Assembly (NCBI RefSeq): GCF_900188035.1
Contig: NZ_FZNN01000001.1
Location: 496,001 to 560,000 of the forward strand
From: Puniceibacterium sediminis
Lineage (GTDB): Bacteria; Pseudomonadota; Alphaproteobacteria; Rhodobacterales; Rhodobacteraceae
Direction: 5' to 3'
DNA length: 64,000 nucleotides
The notes under the pieces were generated by a model that ran no database searches, had not been told where the DNA came from, and worked only from the letters and a program-made list of their open reading frames with translations. Both the position numbers and the translations under genes were made by a program. Of this stretch, positions 8,304 through 16,553 are shown piece after piece. How positions within the stretch are numbered: position 1 is the stretch's first letter; each line of letters starts with the position of its first letter.

Positions 8304-8756
8304 TCAGCGGCGGTTGTACTTGATGAAGGGCGACAGTTTGCCGATGCGGTCATAAAGCTGGCGCGCGGTGGTGTTGAAATCCTGCGTCATCCAGTAGACG
8401 CCCGGCGCGCCTGCGGCGTCGGCGGCGGCGTAGACCGCTTCGATCAGTTTGCGCCCGACGCCGGTGCCGCGCGTTTCGGGCGTGGCGTACAGGTCCTGAA
8501 GGTAGCAGACGTTTTCGACAGACCAGCCGTGGCGGTGAAACAGGTAATGGGTGAGGCCGACAAGTTTGCCCTTCTGTTCGGCCACAAGGGCCGAATAATC
8601 CTGCGGATCGTCGCCCATCAGCCGGTCGAAATAGAGGTCATGGATTTCAGCCGGGCGCGAGGTTTCGTAGAACGCGAGGTAGTCGGTCCAGAGGGCTGAC
8701 CACTGTTCCTTGTCGGTGGCGCGCAGCGGGCGGATGGTGGTGGCGATCTGGGTCAT
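8304..8756 (-). CDS. GNAT family N-acetyltransferase
   Basis: A 150-residue acetyltransferase that transfers an acetyl group from acetyl-CoA to an amine. The acetyl-CoA binding segment is visible as LQDLYATPETRGTGVGRKLI (the R/Q-x-x-G-x-G/A signature within TRGTGVG), preceded by the central strand LVAEQKGKLVGLTHYLFH. The substrate is unknown. It is transcribed toward the small membrane protein, with a 133-bp gap between them. Confidence 0.88.
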   Translation of the reverse strand: MTQIATTIRPLRATDKEQWSALWTDYLAFYETSRPAEIHDLYFDRLMGDDPQDYSALVAEQKGKLVGLTHYLFHRHGWSVENVCYLQDLYATPETRGTGVGRKLIEAVYAAADAAGAPGVYWMTQDFNTTARQLYDRIGKLSPFIKYNRR

Positions 8757-8980
8757 GTCGGGTGATCCTGCGTCAGGCGGTGAAACGTATGGCGCCGCGA
8801 CGCTAGCCGGGATTTTCCGTCAAGACCACTGGCCTTGTGCAATAGTGTGAGGGCCTTGTGCAATGGTGTGGGGGCATTGGCGACCCCCGACCAGAGGCGT
8901 TGCGGACCGGGCAGAACCCGGCTCGCATGGTTTTTATCGCAAAGGCAGCTCACAGCGCCGCGCGGGTGCGGCGAGATTGC

Positions 8981-9559
8981 TCACTCGCTCCAGCCGTGGA
9001 CATGCACATCACGCCCCGAGTGCCCCTTGAGGATCTTTACGGCGAGGTCTTCGCGTTCCTTGTCGGCGACCCTGACCCAGAGCAGGATACCGCCATGTTC
9101 GATCTGGTTGGTGTAGTAATCCTTGTGCTGCGCACCGACGCGCCGGGCCAGCAAAGTCCCGATCACGGCCGCCGGTGTGCCCCCGATTGCAATTGCCGCG
9201 ATGGATGCGGCAAGGGTGCTGAGTGGGGTGAGCATTGCGGCCATTGCGATATATGAGCCCAGAAAGAAGAAACCGCCGGCAATTCCGCCTTCAAGTTCGC
9301 CAATCGCTTCTTCGGAAACAAATGCGGCGCGCGGGGCTTTGGGGTCATCCTCAAGTTCGGAGGCGCGCCAATATGCATTGCCCAGTTTTTCCTTCAGTAC
9401 CTCATCCCGGGCGAGAAGGCTGATGTCATACCGGCTGAATCCAACCATCCGCAGGTCATAAAAAGCTGCCTGAAGATCCGTGAAGCTGTCGAATACGCCA
9501 ACAGCTTCTGGAATGTCGATGACGGTGGTCTTGTGTTCTGCTTTCGATGAATCGGTCAT
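8981..9559 (-). CDS. Stress-protein-like membrane-associated protein (general stress/YflT-like N-terminus)
   Basis: A 192-residue protein. The N-terminal part (AVGVFDSFTDLQAAFYDLRM, GFSRYDISLL) resembles the N-terminal module of general stress proteins such as YflT/GSP17M, in which a short alpha/beta unit senses an unknown cue. The middle is a glycine/alanine-rich hydrophobic stretch (GGIAGGFFFLGSYIAMAAML, then an alanine-rich second segment) that could be two membrane helices. The C-terminus repeats a small alpha/beta unit ending DVHVHGWSE. An upstream in-frame extension to 9805 was rejected because it overlaps the divergent cupin gene. Function unknown. Confidence 0.65.
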   Translation of the reverse strand: MTDSSKAEHKTTVIDIPEAVGVFDSFTDLQAAFYDLRMVGFSRYDISLLARDEVLKEKLGNAYWRASELEDDPKAPRAAFVSEEAIGELEGGIAGGFFFLGSYIAMAAMLTPLSTLAASIAAIAIGGTPAAVIGTLLARRVGAQHKDYYTNQIEHGGILLWVRVADKEREDLAVKILKGHSGRDVHVHGWSE

Positions 9560-9727
9560 GGTGTCTTTTGCCTTTTGTGCATCCGCTATGCGCCGTTTGT
9601 ATGCGCCAGAGGCCGTAGCCGCCTTGATGAACATCAATAATGCCTGTGCCGCGATCGAATAGAGATCAGGGGCAACGTCAGACGACGCCTTTGAATTCGC
9701 AGATGAATATAGCAGGAGAATACCGCC

Positions 9728-10123
9728 ATGAAGGGTTTTGCAGACAACATCGAAAAACTGACCGAGGAGAATACCAACTTTCGCAAAGTTCTCTACACCG
9801 GGCAAAACATTCAGTTGGTGTTGATGACGTTACAGCCGGGGGAAGAGATTGGTGAGGAGACGCACGACGACCGCGACCAGTTCTTTCGGTTTGAAACGGG
9901 CAGCGGCGAAGTGTGGATTGACGGCACAGCCAACAGGGTGAAATCGGATGATGGCGTGATTGTGCCCGCCGGTGCCAAACATAATGTGGTCAATACCGGG
10001 TCGGAGCCTTTGCAGCTATATACGATCTATGGGCCACCCGAACATATCGACGGCACGATTCACAAAACGAAAGCGGATGCAGACGCATCGCACGAACATT
10101 TTGACGGGCAGACAACGGAATAG
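9728..10123 (+). CDS. Cupin domain protein
   Basis: A 131-residue single-domain cupin with metal-ligand motif 1 (EETHDDRDQFFRFETGSGEV) and motif 2 (PAGAKHNVVN), as expected for a small beta-barrel metalloprotein. Related proteins are often annotated as mannose-6-phosphate isomerase-like, but there is no isomerase active site to support a specific enzyme role. AGCAGGAGAATACC gives a good ribosome binding site. It is divergent from the stress-like protein, with a 168-bp shared promoter region. Confidence 0.8.
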   Translation: MKGFADNIEKLTEENTNFRKVLYTGQNIQLVLMTLQPGEEIGEETHDDRDQFFRFETGSGEVWIDGTANRVKSDDGVIVPAGAKHNVVNTGSEPLQLYTIYGPPEHIDGTIHKTKADADASHEHFDGQTTE

Positions 10124-10241
10124 GGCCATTGTCAGGTTCCGGTCGGTTTTCCGGCGGCGGGTTTGTCGATAAAGCCTGCGCTATTGCAGGCAAATGAATG
10201 CGCTTGGGAGCGGGGCGATCTGATTTGATGCGCCCATGCAA

Positions 10242-10271
10242 AAGGGCCAGCCGGGGTGCTGGCTGGCCCTT
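10242..10271 (-). terminator. Rho-independent terminator for the DUF892 gene
   Basis: A perfect 11-bp stem (AAGGGCCAGCC at 10242-10252 and GGCTGGCCCTT at 10261-10271) encloses an 8-nt loop. The T tract follows on the minus strand, so it serves the gene whose stop is at 10317. Confidence 0.85.
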
Positions 10272-10308
10272 GATCAGGCGCAGAGTGGCTTGATCATGCG
10301 TAGAGTGG
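10269..10308. repeat. Imperfect 20-bp tandem duplication
   Basis: Two adjacent 20-bp units (10269-10288 and 10289-10308), each beginning CTTGATCA and ending AGAGTGG, differ at two positions. A third partial copy, TGATCAGGCG, runs into the DUF892 stop region. Probably slippage; no function seen. Confidence 0.6.
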
Positions 10309-10316
10309 GGAGGTGA

Positions 10317-10787
10317 TCAGGCGTTGACGGTCTCGACGGCGATGCCGGTCAGCTTGGCGTTGGCGGCCTTTTCCATGTCCAGGATCTGGGACAAAAGGTC
10401 GTGGGCTTCGGTGTGGCCCAGTTCCTTGGCCCATTCGCGCAGGGTGCCGTAGCGGGCGATTTCGTAGTGTTCGACCGCCTGTGCGGCACCGATCAGGCAG
10501 GCCTGCAGCGCCTTGCCGCTGGCCTCTTCGATGATGCCTTCGCTTTCCTTGATCAGACCTTCGATGGCATCACATTTTTCGCCTTCGGGCTTGGCGTCGA
10601 TGGATTTGAACACGGCCTTGAGGATCTTGATCTGCTCTTTGGTCTCTTCGAGGTGATCGGTGAAGGCGGCCTTGAGCTCTTTGCCGGTGGCGGCGCTGGC
10701 CATCTTGGGCAGAGCCTTGGCGATGGCATTTTCAGCGTAGTAGATATCTTTGAGGGTGTGGTGAAAAGCGTCCTGCATGGTCTTCAT
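10317..10787 (-). CDS. Ferritin-like DUF892 protein (YciE/YciF family)
   Basis: A 156-residue helical protein of the YciE/YciF (DUF892) ferritin-like group, whose members are induced by general, osmotic or nutrient stress. The start MKTMQDAFHHTLKDIYYAEN and the repeated E-x-x-H-type pairs (DHLEETKEQ, AVEHYEIARYG, EAHDLLSQILDMEKAAN) fit the four-helix metal-binding fold. I chose the ATG at 10787, which has AAAGGTGCC before it, over an extension to 10856. It has its own terminator and probably forms a single-gene unit. Confidence 0.88.
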   Translation of the reverse strand: MKTMQDAFHHTLKDIYYAENAIAKALPKMASAATGKELKAAFTDHLEETKEQIKILKAVFKSIDAKPEGEKCDAIEGLIKESEGIIEEASGKALQACLIGAAQAVEHYEIARYGTLREWAKELGHTEAHDLLSQILDMEKAANAKLTGIAVETVNA

Positions 10788-10898
10788 GGTGGCACCTTTG
10801 TGTGGGGTTGGATGAAACAACATCGATGAAACACCGGATGCGTGATTTCGTTCCAACCCCTCGAAAAGGTTTGGCAGGAAGGCGCCGATCCGCCTGCG

Positions 10899-11741
10899 TC
10901 AGCGCCCCTGCCGCCGCGCCATGAAGGCGAGCCGTTCAAAGAGGTGCACATCCTGTTCGTTCTTGAGCAGGGCGCCGTGCAGTTTGGGCAGGGCGTTCGC
11001 ACCGTCGCGTTTAAGGTCCTCGGGGCTCAGATCCTCGGCCAGCAGGAGCTTGAGCCAGTCGAGCACTTCGGAGGTCGAGGGTTTCTTTTTCAGACCCGGC
11101 GTTTCGCGCAGTTCGTAGAACTGGGTGAGGGCGGTGGTCAGCAGCGATTCCTTGATGCCGGGGTGATGGACGGCCACGATCTGGCGCAGGGTTTCGGGTT
11201 CGGGAAAGCGGATGTAGTGGAAAAAGCAGCGGCGCAGAAAGGCGTCGGGCAGTTCCTTTTCGTTGTTCGAGGTGATGATCACGATGGGGCGGTGGCGCGC
11301 GGAAATGGTGGCGCCGGTTTCGTAGACGTGGAACTCCATCCGGTCGAGTTCCTGGAGCAGGTCGTTGGGGAATTCGATGTCGGCCTTGTCGACCTCATCA
11401 ATCAGCAGGACGACCTTTTCATCGGCCTCAAAGGCCTGCCAGAGCTTGCCCTTGCGGATGTAGTTCGAGACGTCGTTGACCCGTTCATCGCCAAGCTGAC
11501 TGTCGCGCAGACGGCTGACCGCGTCGTATTCGTAAAGTCCCTGTTGGGCGCGGGTTGTGGATTTGACGTTCCATTCGATCATCCGCAGCCCGAGCGAGTT
11601 GGCGACCTGCCGGGCCAGTTCGGTTTTGCCTGTTCCGGGTTCGCCTTTCACCAGCAGCGGACGTTCCAGGGTCACGGCTGCGTTCACGGCCATTGTCAGA
11701 TCGCCGGTCGCGACGTAGTCTTTGGTGCCCTCGAATTTCAT
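10899..11741 (-). CDS. MoxR family AAA+ ATPase
   Basis: A 280-residue MoxR-type AAA+ ATPase. Walker A is GEPGTGKT at 33-40, Walker B is VLLIDEVDKAD near 111-121, sensor 1 is IITSNNEKELPDAFLRRC, and the whole has the expected length. MoxR proteins act with VWA-domain partners as metal-insertion or assembly chaperones; the VWA gene at 6717-7901 is the obvious candidate. The ATG at 11741 has AAGGAG at proper spacing, so a longer frame to 11816 was not used. The promoter region is shared with divergent dksA. Confidence 0.92.
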   Translation of the reverse strand: MKFEGTKDYVATGDLTMAVNAAVTLERPLLVKGEPGTGKTELARQVANSLGLRMIEWNVKSTTRAQQGLYEYDAVSRLRDSQLGDERVNDVSNYIRKGKLWQAFEADEKVVLLIDEVDKADIEFPNDLLQELDRMEFHVYETGATISARHRPIVIITSNNEKELPDAFLRRCFFHYIRFPEPETLRQIVAVHHPGIKESLLTTALTQFYELRETPGLKKKPSTSEVLDWLKLLLAEDLSPEDLKRDGANALPKLHGALLKNEQDVHLFERLAFMARRQGR

Positions 11742-11875
11742 CTGTGCGCGCTCCTTGTGCGGTGGGGTGCTTACCCCCCAGAAACGCCAGAAACCGTCGC
11801 TATTGTGTAGTGACATCGGGGGGGGCTTGGGTTAAGTCCTGCCCGCAGGGGTGCCAGATATCTGAGGAAATTACC

Positions 11876-12331
11876 ATGGCAGATATGGGCGTTGATGAGG
11901 GAACCAAGATGAAAGCAGAATCCTTTCTTCCCGACGACTACCGTCCGGCAGAAGACGAACCGTTCATGAACGAACGTCAGCTTGAGTACTTTCGTCGCAA
12001 GCTGATGACGTGGAAAACTGACCTGATGGCCGACAGTCGGGACACGATCGAGGGGTTGCAGGACGGTACACGCAACATTCCCGATGTGACTGACCGTGCG
12101 TCTGAGGAAACCGACCGCGCGCTTGAGCTGCGCACCCGGGACCGTCAGCGCAAACTGGTGAGCAAGATCGAATCGGCGATACGTCGCATCGACGAAGGTG
12201 AATACGGTTATTGCGAAGTGACCGGGGAGCCTATCAGCCTCAAGCGGCTGGATGCGCGCCCGATTGCCACCATGAGCCTTGAGGCGCAGGAGCGTCATGA
12301 ACGTCGCGAGAAAGTGCACCGGGACGATTGA
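11876..12331 (+). CDS. dksA: DksA-type RNA polymerase-binding protein with degenerate zinc finger
   Basis: DksA binds the RNA polymerase secondary channel and, with ppGpp, tunes rRNA and amino-acid promoters. The 151-residue protein has the coiled coil with tip residues D70, D73 and A75 (PDVTDRAS), which are essential in E. coli DksA. The globular end keeps only one of the four zinc cysteines: C113, T116, S134 and A137 stand where E. coli has four Cys. This cysteine-poor form is known in Rhodobacterales and may make the protein insensitive to zinc or oxidation. Start chosen at 11876 with TGAGG upstream. A terminator follows. Confidence 0.93.
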   Translation: MADMGVDEGTKMKAESFLPDDYRPAEDEPFMNERQLEYFRRKLMTWKTDLMADSRDTIEGLQDGTRNIPDVTDRASEETDRALELRTRDRQRKLVSKIESAIRRIDEGEYGYCEVTGEPISLKRLDARPIATMSLEAQERHERREKVHRDD

Positions 12332-12358
12332 TATCCCGGGTGCAGTGATATGAGATTG

Positions 12359-12386
12359 AACGCCGGGGCATCGCTCCGGCGTTTGT
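12359..12386 (+). terminator. Rho-independent terminator after dksA
   Basis: Arms AACGCCGG (12359-12366) and CCGGCGTT (12376-12383) pair perfectly around a 9-nt loop and are followed by TTGTCATTTT. The hairpin is the last structure before the next gene. Confidence 0.75.
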
Positions 12387-12404
12387 CATTTTGCGGAGAT
12401 GAGT

Positions 12405-13571
12405 ATGGGTCTGCAGGGACAGAAGATTGCGGTGATTGGCGGCGGTATCGGCGGGCTGGCGGCGGCGCTGGCGCTGCGGCAGCGCGGCGCCGATGTGGTG
12501 GTGCTGGAGCAGGCGGGCGAGATTTCCGAAGTTGGCGCCGGGTTGCAGATATCGCCCAACGGGTTGCGGGTGCTGAAGGCGCTGGGGCTGTCGCTGGGCG
12601 GATCCGTGGTGCGCGCCGAGGCTGTCAGTCTGCGCGATTATCGACGCGGGAACGAAGTTCTGCGGCTGGATCTGGCGCGACTGGACGGCGGGCAGGCCTA
12701 TCACTTTGTGCACCGAGCCGATCTGATCGCGCAGCTTCTGGCGGCGGTGCGTGCGGCGGGCGTAGAAATACGCCTGTCGCAGCAGGTGGTCAAAGTGCGG
12801 CAAGGTGCGCGGCCCATGGCGGTGCTGGCCAATGGCGAGACCTGCGCGGCGGATCTGATTGTCGGGGCCGATGGCGTAAGGTCGGTGGCGCGCGGGGTGC
12901 TGAATGGCGAGGCGCCGGCAGTGTTCACCGGGCAGGTGGCGTGGCGGGCGGTGGTGGCGAACAGCTGCGATCACCCCCCAGAGGCGCGGGTGCATATGGG
13001 GCCCGGGCGGCATCTGGTGAGCTATCCGCTGCGCGGCGGTGCGTTCGTGAACCTTGTCGCGGTCGAAGAGCGTAAGAGCTGGGCCGCGGAGGGTTGGAAC
13101 CATCGCGACGATCCCGAGCATCTGCGTGCAGCCTTTGCGGGCTTTGGCGGTGATGTGCCGGGGCTGCTGGCGGGTGTGGATGCGCCGGGGCTTTGGGGGT
13201 TGTTCCGTCATCCGGTGGCCAAGTTCTGGCAGGGCGAGGGGCTGGTGCTGCTGGGGGATGCGGCGCATCCGACGCTGCCGTTCCTGGCGCAGGGGGCGAA
13301 TATGGCGCTGGAGGATGCCTGGGTTTTGGCCGCCTGTCTGGATCAGCATGGGTCGGAGCAGGGGCTGTCGCGGTATCAGGCGCTGCGTCGCCCGCGGGTC
13401 GTGCGGGTGATCGAGGCGGCCGATGGCAACGCGTGGAAATACCACCTTCGCAATCCGCTGATCCGGGGGGCGGCGCATCTGGCGCTGCGCGTGGCCGGGC
13501 GGCTGGCGCCGGGACGGATGGTGCACCAGTTCGACTGGCTGTACGGTTTCGACGCGACCAAACAAGCCTGA
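12405..13571 (+). CDS. FAD-dependent aromatic-ring monooxygenase (salicylate/3-hydroxybenzoate hydroxylase type)
   Basis: A class A flavoprotein monooxygenase of about 388 residues that would hydroxylate an aromatic or polyketide substrate using NAD(P)H and O2. The three family motifs are present: the dinucleotide fold GGGIGG at 12-17, the DG motif VGADGVRS near 155, and the GD motif LLGDAAHPTLPF near 282-293 followed by QGANMALEDA. The ATG at 12405 has GGAG seven bases before it; one six bases upstream is an alternative. No ring-cleavage or aromatic-pathway genes are near, so the substrate is unknown. The next genes are the xdhC pair, after 153 bp holding a short GC-rich hairpin at 13580-13600. 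Confidence 0.88.
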   Translation: MGLQGQKIAVIGGGIGGLAAALALRQRGADVVVLEQAGEISEVGAGLQISPNGLRVLKALGLSLGGSVVRAEAVSLRDYRRGNEVLRLDLARLDGGQAYHFVHRADLIAQLLAAVRAAGVEIRLSQQVVKVRQGARPMAVLANGETCAADLIVGADGVRSVARGVLNGEAPAVFTGQVAWRAVVANSCDHPPEARVHMGPGRHLVSYPLRGGAFVNLVAVEERKSWAAEGWNHRDDPEHLRAAFAGFGGDVPGLLAGVDAPGLWGLFRHPVAKFWQGEGLVLLGDAAHPTLPFLAQGANMALEDAWVLAACLDQHGSEQGLSRYQALRRPRVVRVIEAADGNAWKYHLRNPLIRGAAHLALRVAGRLAPGRMVHQFDWLYGFDATKQA

Positions 13572-13724
13572 TCCCAATGAGCGCGCCTGCGGCGCGCGCT
13601 GGTTTCTGGTCTGCGTGGCGGGCTTTAATGCCTTCATTCCGGGGCGGCGTATTCGGGGCCGTTGCACCAAGGGAGGGGGCGACACATCTTTAGGCCATGA
13701 TAGAACGCCCATGGAGGATTGCGC

Positions 13725-14693
13725 ATGGACAGATTTGACAATGCACCCGAGACGGCGCTGGCCTGGCACAAGGCGGGGGTCGGTGCGGCGCTTGCCACGG
13801 TGATCGAAACCTGGGGGTCCGCCCCCCGGCGCGTCGGTGCGCAGCTGGCGATTTCCGGCAGCGGCGAGATCGTCGGTTCGGTGTCGGGTGGCTGTGTCGA
13901 GGGCGCGGTGATCGTCGAGGCGCTGGAAGCGCTTGAGGAAGGCACCGCGCGGGAGTTGGAATTCGGGGTCAGCGATGGTGACGCCTTTGCCGTGGGTCTG
14001 GCCTGTGGTGGAACGATCCGAATTCTTGTCGAACCGGTGGGCAGGGTGCTGCCCGAGGATCTGCTGGTGGAGCTGGTGGCAGCGCGTGCCGCGCGCCGTC
14101 CTGTGGCCTATGTGGTGGATCTGGACAGCGGCGCACGGCAGTTGGTGTCAGAGGGTCACGCGGACCGGTTCCGAATGGATCGTTCCGGGTTCGAGGAGGG
14201 CACGCGGAGCTTTGTCGCGATTCACAACCCGCCCCTGCGGCTGATCGTGGTCGGTGCGGTGCATATTGCCCAGGGTCTGGTGCCCATGGCGCGGATTGCC
14301 GGCTACGATCCGGTGATCATCGACCCGCGCGAAACCTTTGGATCCGAAGCGCGCTTTCCGGGCGAGCGGATTGTGAACGATTGGCCGGATGAGGCGGTCG
14401 CGGCCGAGGGGCTGGATTCGCGCACGGCGCTGGTGTTGCTGACCCATGATCCCAAGCTGGACGATCCGGCGCTGGAAAAGGCGCTGCGGTCGGACTGTTT
14501 CTATATCGGCGCGCTGGGGTCGACACGGACCCATGCCAAGCGGGTGGCCCGGCTGGAGGGGCTGGGGTTTACCGAGGCTGAGATTGCCCGGATTCATGCG
14601 CCGATCGGGCTGGATATCGGCGCGTCAGGACCATCCGAGATTGCCGTTTCGGTGATTGCGCAGATGACCCGTGTGCTGAGGAAAGGCGCGTGA
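13725..14693 (+). CDS. xdhC: XdhC/CoxI family molybdoenzyme maturation protein
   Basis: XdhC-type proteins bind molybdenum cofactor and help sulfurate and insert it into xanthine dehydrogenase-type enzymes. The 322-residue protein has the N-terminal XdhC_CoxI domain (GSAPRRVGAQLAIS, GSVSGGCVEGAV) and the C-terminal Rossmann-like XdhC domain (LIVVGAVHIAQGLVPMARI, YIGALGSTRTHAKR). GGAGGA lies six bases before the ATG, so the in-frame TTG at 13719 was not used. It overlaps the next gene by 4 bp (GTGA), a tight two-gene unit. No molybdenum hydroxylase subunit is nearby. Confidence 0.9.
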   Translation: MDRFDNAPETALAWHKAGVGAALATVIETWGSAPRRVGAQLAISGSGEIVGSVSGGCVEGAVIVEALEALEEGTARELEFGVSDGDAFAVGLACGGTIRILVEPVGRVLPEDLLVELVAARAARRPVAYVVDLDSGARQLVSEGHADRFRMDRSGFEEGTRSFVAIHNPPLRLIVVGAVHIAQGLVPMARIAGYDPVIIDPRETFGSEARFPGERIVNDWPDEAVAAEGLDSRTALVLLTHDPKLDDPALEKALRSDCFYIGALGSTRTHAKRVARLEGLGFTEAEIARIHAPIGLDIGASGPSEIAVSVIAQMTRVLRKGA

Positions 14694-15679
14694 TCTTTGG
14701 CGCGGTGCCTGTTGCGGATGCCGGGGGTGCGGTGCTGGCGCATTCCGTGCCGCTGCCCGGCGGGCGGCTGCGCAAGGGCAAGGTGCTGGGGGCGGCGGAT
14801 GTGGCCGTGTTGCAAGAGGCCGGTATCGCCGAGGTGATCGTGGCGCGGCTGGAGCCTGGGGATGTGGCCGAGGATGCCGCCGCCGAACGGCTGGCGCAGG
14901 CGCTGGTGCCGGATGCGGCGGCTGTCGGTCTGCGGGTTGGCAAGGCGTCCACTGGGCGGGTCAACATCTTTGCCGATTGTCTGGGGGTGGCCGAAATCGA
15001 GGCCGCCAAGATCGATGCGATCAATGCCGTGCATCCGATGATCACCGTGGCCACCGTGCCGGAATGGCAGCGCATGGGGCTGCGGGGCATGGTGGCCACG
15101 GTCAAGATCATCTCATACGCGGTGCCGGAGGTCGCGCTGGAACGTTCCTGCGTGCTGGGACATGACGGGATGCGGATGCGCGCGGTGACGGTTGCCCGGG
15201 CGCAGTTGATCCAGACCTTTGTAGAGGCAGATGACGGCGTGAAGGGGCAAAAGGCGATTGGCGACCGGCTGGACCGGCTGGGCGTCAGGCTGGGTGATAT
15301 CTGCCTTGTGCCACATGAGACTGAGGCGCTGGCGACCGCCATTCGCGGTTCCGATGCCGAGGCGATATTCATTTTGACTGCATCCGCTACGTCGGACATT
15401 TCAGACGTAGGCCCGGCGGCGCTGCGCGCGGCGGGAGGGCGGGTGGCCCATTACGGGATGCCGGTCGATCCCGGTAACCTGCTGTTTTATGGCGATTTGC
15501 GCGGCGTTCCGGTGATCGGTCTGCCGGGTTGCGCGCGTTCGCCTGCGCTGAATGGCGCGGATTGGGTGATGGAGCGGATGCTGTGCGGCGTGCCTGTCAC
15601 CCCGCGGGACATTGCCGGGATGGGGGTCGGCGGATTGCTAAAAGAGATCCCGACGCGACCGCGTCCGCGCGAGGGATAG
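14690..15679 (+). CDS. Molybdopterin-binding protein, MoeA/MogA-like domain
   Basis: A 329-residue protein with a C-terminal MoCF-type molybdopterin-binding domain (IFILTASATSDISDVGPAAL, then YGMPVDPGNLL and IGLPGCARSPALNG). The N-terminal half (VLQEAGIAEVIVARL) resembles the small companion domain found in such fused proteins. It starts with GTG, overlapping the xdhC stop by 4 bp, so the two are translationally coupled and probably handle molybdenum cofactor for the same unseen hydroxylase. It is not canonical MoeA (shorter, different order). Function inferred from family and coupling. Confidence 0.8.
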   Translation: MIFGAVPVADAGGAVLAHSVPLPGGRLRKGKVLGAADVAVLQEAGIAEVIVARLEPGDVAEDAAAERLAQALVPDAAAVGLRVGKASTGRVNIFADCLGVAEIEAAKIDAINAVHPMITVATVPEWQRMGLRGMVATVKIISYAVPEVALERSCVLGHDGMRMRAVTVARAQLIQTFVEADDGVKGQKAIGDRLDRLGVRLGDICLVPHETEALATAIRGSDAEAIFILTASATSDISDVGPAALRAAGGRVAHYGMPVDPGNLLFYGDLRGVPVIGLPGCARSPALNGADWVMERMLCGVPVTPRDIAGMGVGGLLKEIPTRPRPREG

Positions 15680-15790
15680 TGCCTGAACGGGGTGAGGAGC
15701 AGGCCCGCGCCGTGTCGTGCCAGCCCTGCGGTGCGTTCGGGAAATTCGATGTCAGGGCCGATCCCGCATCCTAAGAGAGGCGCAAAACAA

Positions 15791-15816
15791 AAGGGGCGCG
15801 CCGTGGCGCACCCCTT
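15791..15816 (-). terminator. Rho-independent terminator after infC
   Basis: On the minus strand an 11-bp stem (AAGGGG, a T-G wobble, GCGC) with a 4-nt loop is followed by TTGTTTTG. It lies 24 bp after the infC stop. Confidence 0.8.
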
Positions 15817-15839
15817 GAACCAACCGGATCAGGTCCGGC

Positions 15840-16385
15840 TTATTTCGATATCGGGCCGATCATCATGATCATCTGGCGGCCTTCCATCTTGGGCATGTTT
15901 TCGATCTTGCCCACTTCTTTCACGTCCTCGGCCACGCGCTCGAGCAATTCGCGGCCCAGATTCTGGTGCGCCATCTCGCGGCCACGGAAGCGCAGGGTGA
16001 TCTTGCACTTGTCGCCATTTTCAAGAAACTTGAAGACCGACCGCATTTTGACTTCGTAGTCGTGGATGTCGGTGTTGGGCCGGAATTTGATTTCCTTGAC
16101 CTCGATGATCTTCTGCTTCTTGCGCGCTTCGGCCTCGCGCTTTTGCTGTTCGTATTTGAACTTGCCGAAATCCATGATCTTGCAGACCGGCGGGGCCGCA
16201 TTGGGAGAGATCTCGACCAGGTCAAGACCGGCCTCTTCGGCCATTTCCATGGCGCGGGCAGGCGTCACGACGCCGACGTTTTCACCATCCGCCCCAATCA
16301 GGCGAATCTCGGGCGAACGAATGCGGTCGTTGATGCGGGGGCCGGTTTCGCGCTGTGGGGGCGCGTTATGGGGTCTGCGGGCTAT
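15840..16385 (-). CDS. infC: Translation initiation factor IF-3, apparent ATA start
   Basis: IF-3 binds the 30S subunit and checks start-codon pairing. The C-terminal domain is plain ([31 protein letters not shown]). The conserved N-terminal domain motif [17 protein letters not shown] is encoded upstream of the first ATG/GTG/TTG in frame (the GTG at 16268). The frame continues to ATA at 16385-16383, preceded by AGGA eight bases away, giving 181 residues beginning [15 protein letters not shown], the usual size. I therefore call an ATA start. Non-canonical infC starts are known elsewhere (AUU in E. coli) and allow autoregulation by IF-3. rpmI/rplT are not in the adjacent sequence. Confidence 0.93.
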   Translation of the reverse strand: MARRPHNAPPQRETGPRINDRIRSPEIRLIGADGENVGVVTPARAMEMAEEAGLDLVEISPNAAPPVCKIMDFGKFKYEQQKREAEARKKQKIIEVKEIKFRPNTDIHDYEVKMRSVFKFLENGDKCKITLRFRGREMAHQNLGRELLERVAEDVKEVGKIENMPKMEGRQMIMMIGPISK

Positions 16386-16553
16386 GGTAAAATTCCTTTT
16401 GTGTCCTTCGCGTCAGGGGCGCAACCTAAAGGCCGCAGGCTTGCGTTTCAAGCGGCAAATAGGCGCGTTTGCGAGGATTCAGCGTCATCGACAGGCGCGC
16501 CCCGGCTGATTTGCAGCCAAAGGCGTTCCGGTATCCGTCGACCTTGTTAACCT

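Noticed and set aside
8003-8353. Longer (116-codon) version of the small membrane protein
   Set aside because: Only the last 55 codons look like a protein; AGGAG stands directly before the internal ATG at 8170.
6696-8699. 667-codon open frame on the plus strand opposite the VWA and GNAT genes
   Set aside because: It is the antisense shadow of well-supported minus-strand genes in GC-rich DNA; its sequence is His/Gly/Val-rich without any domain.
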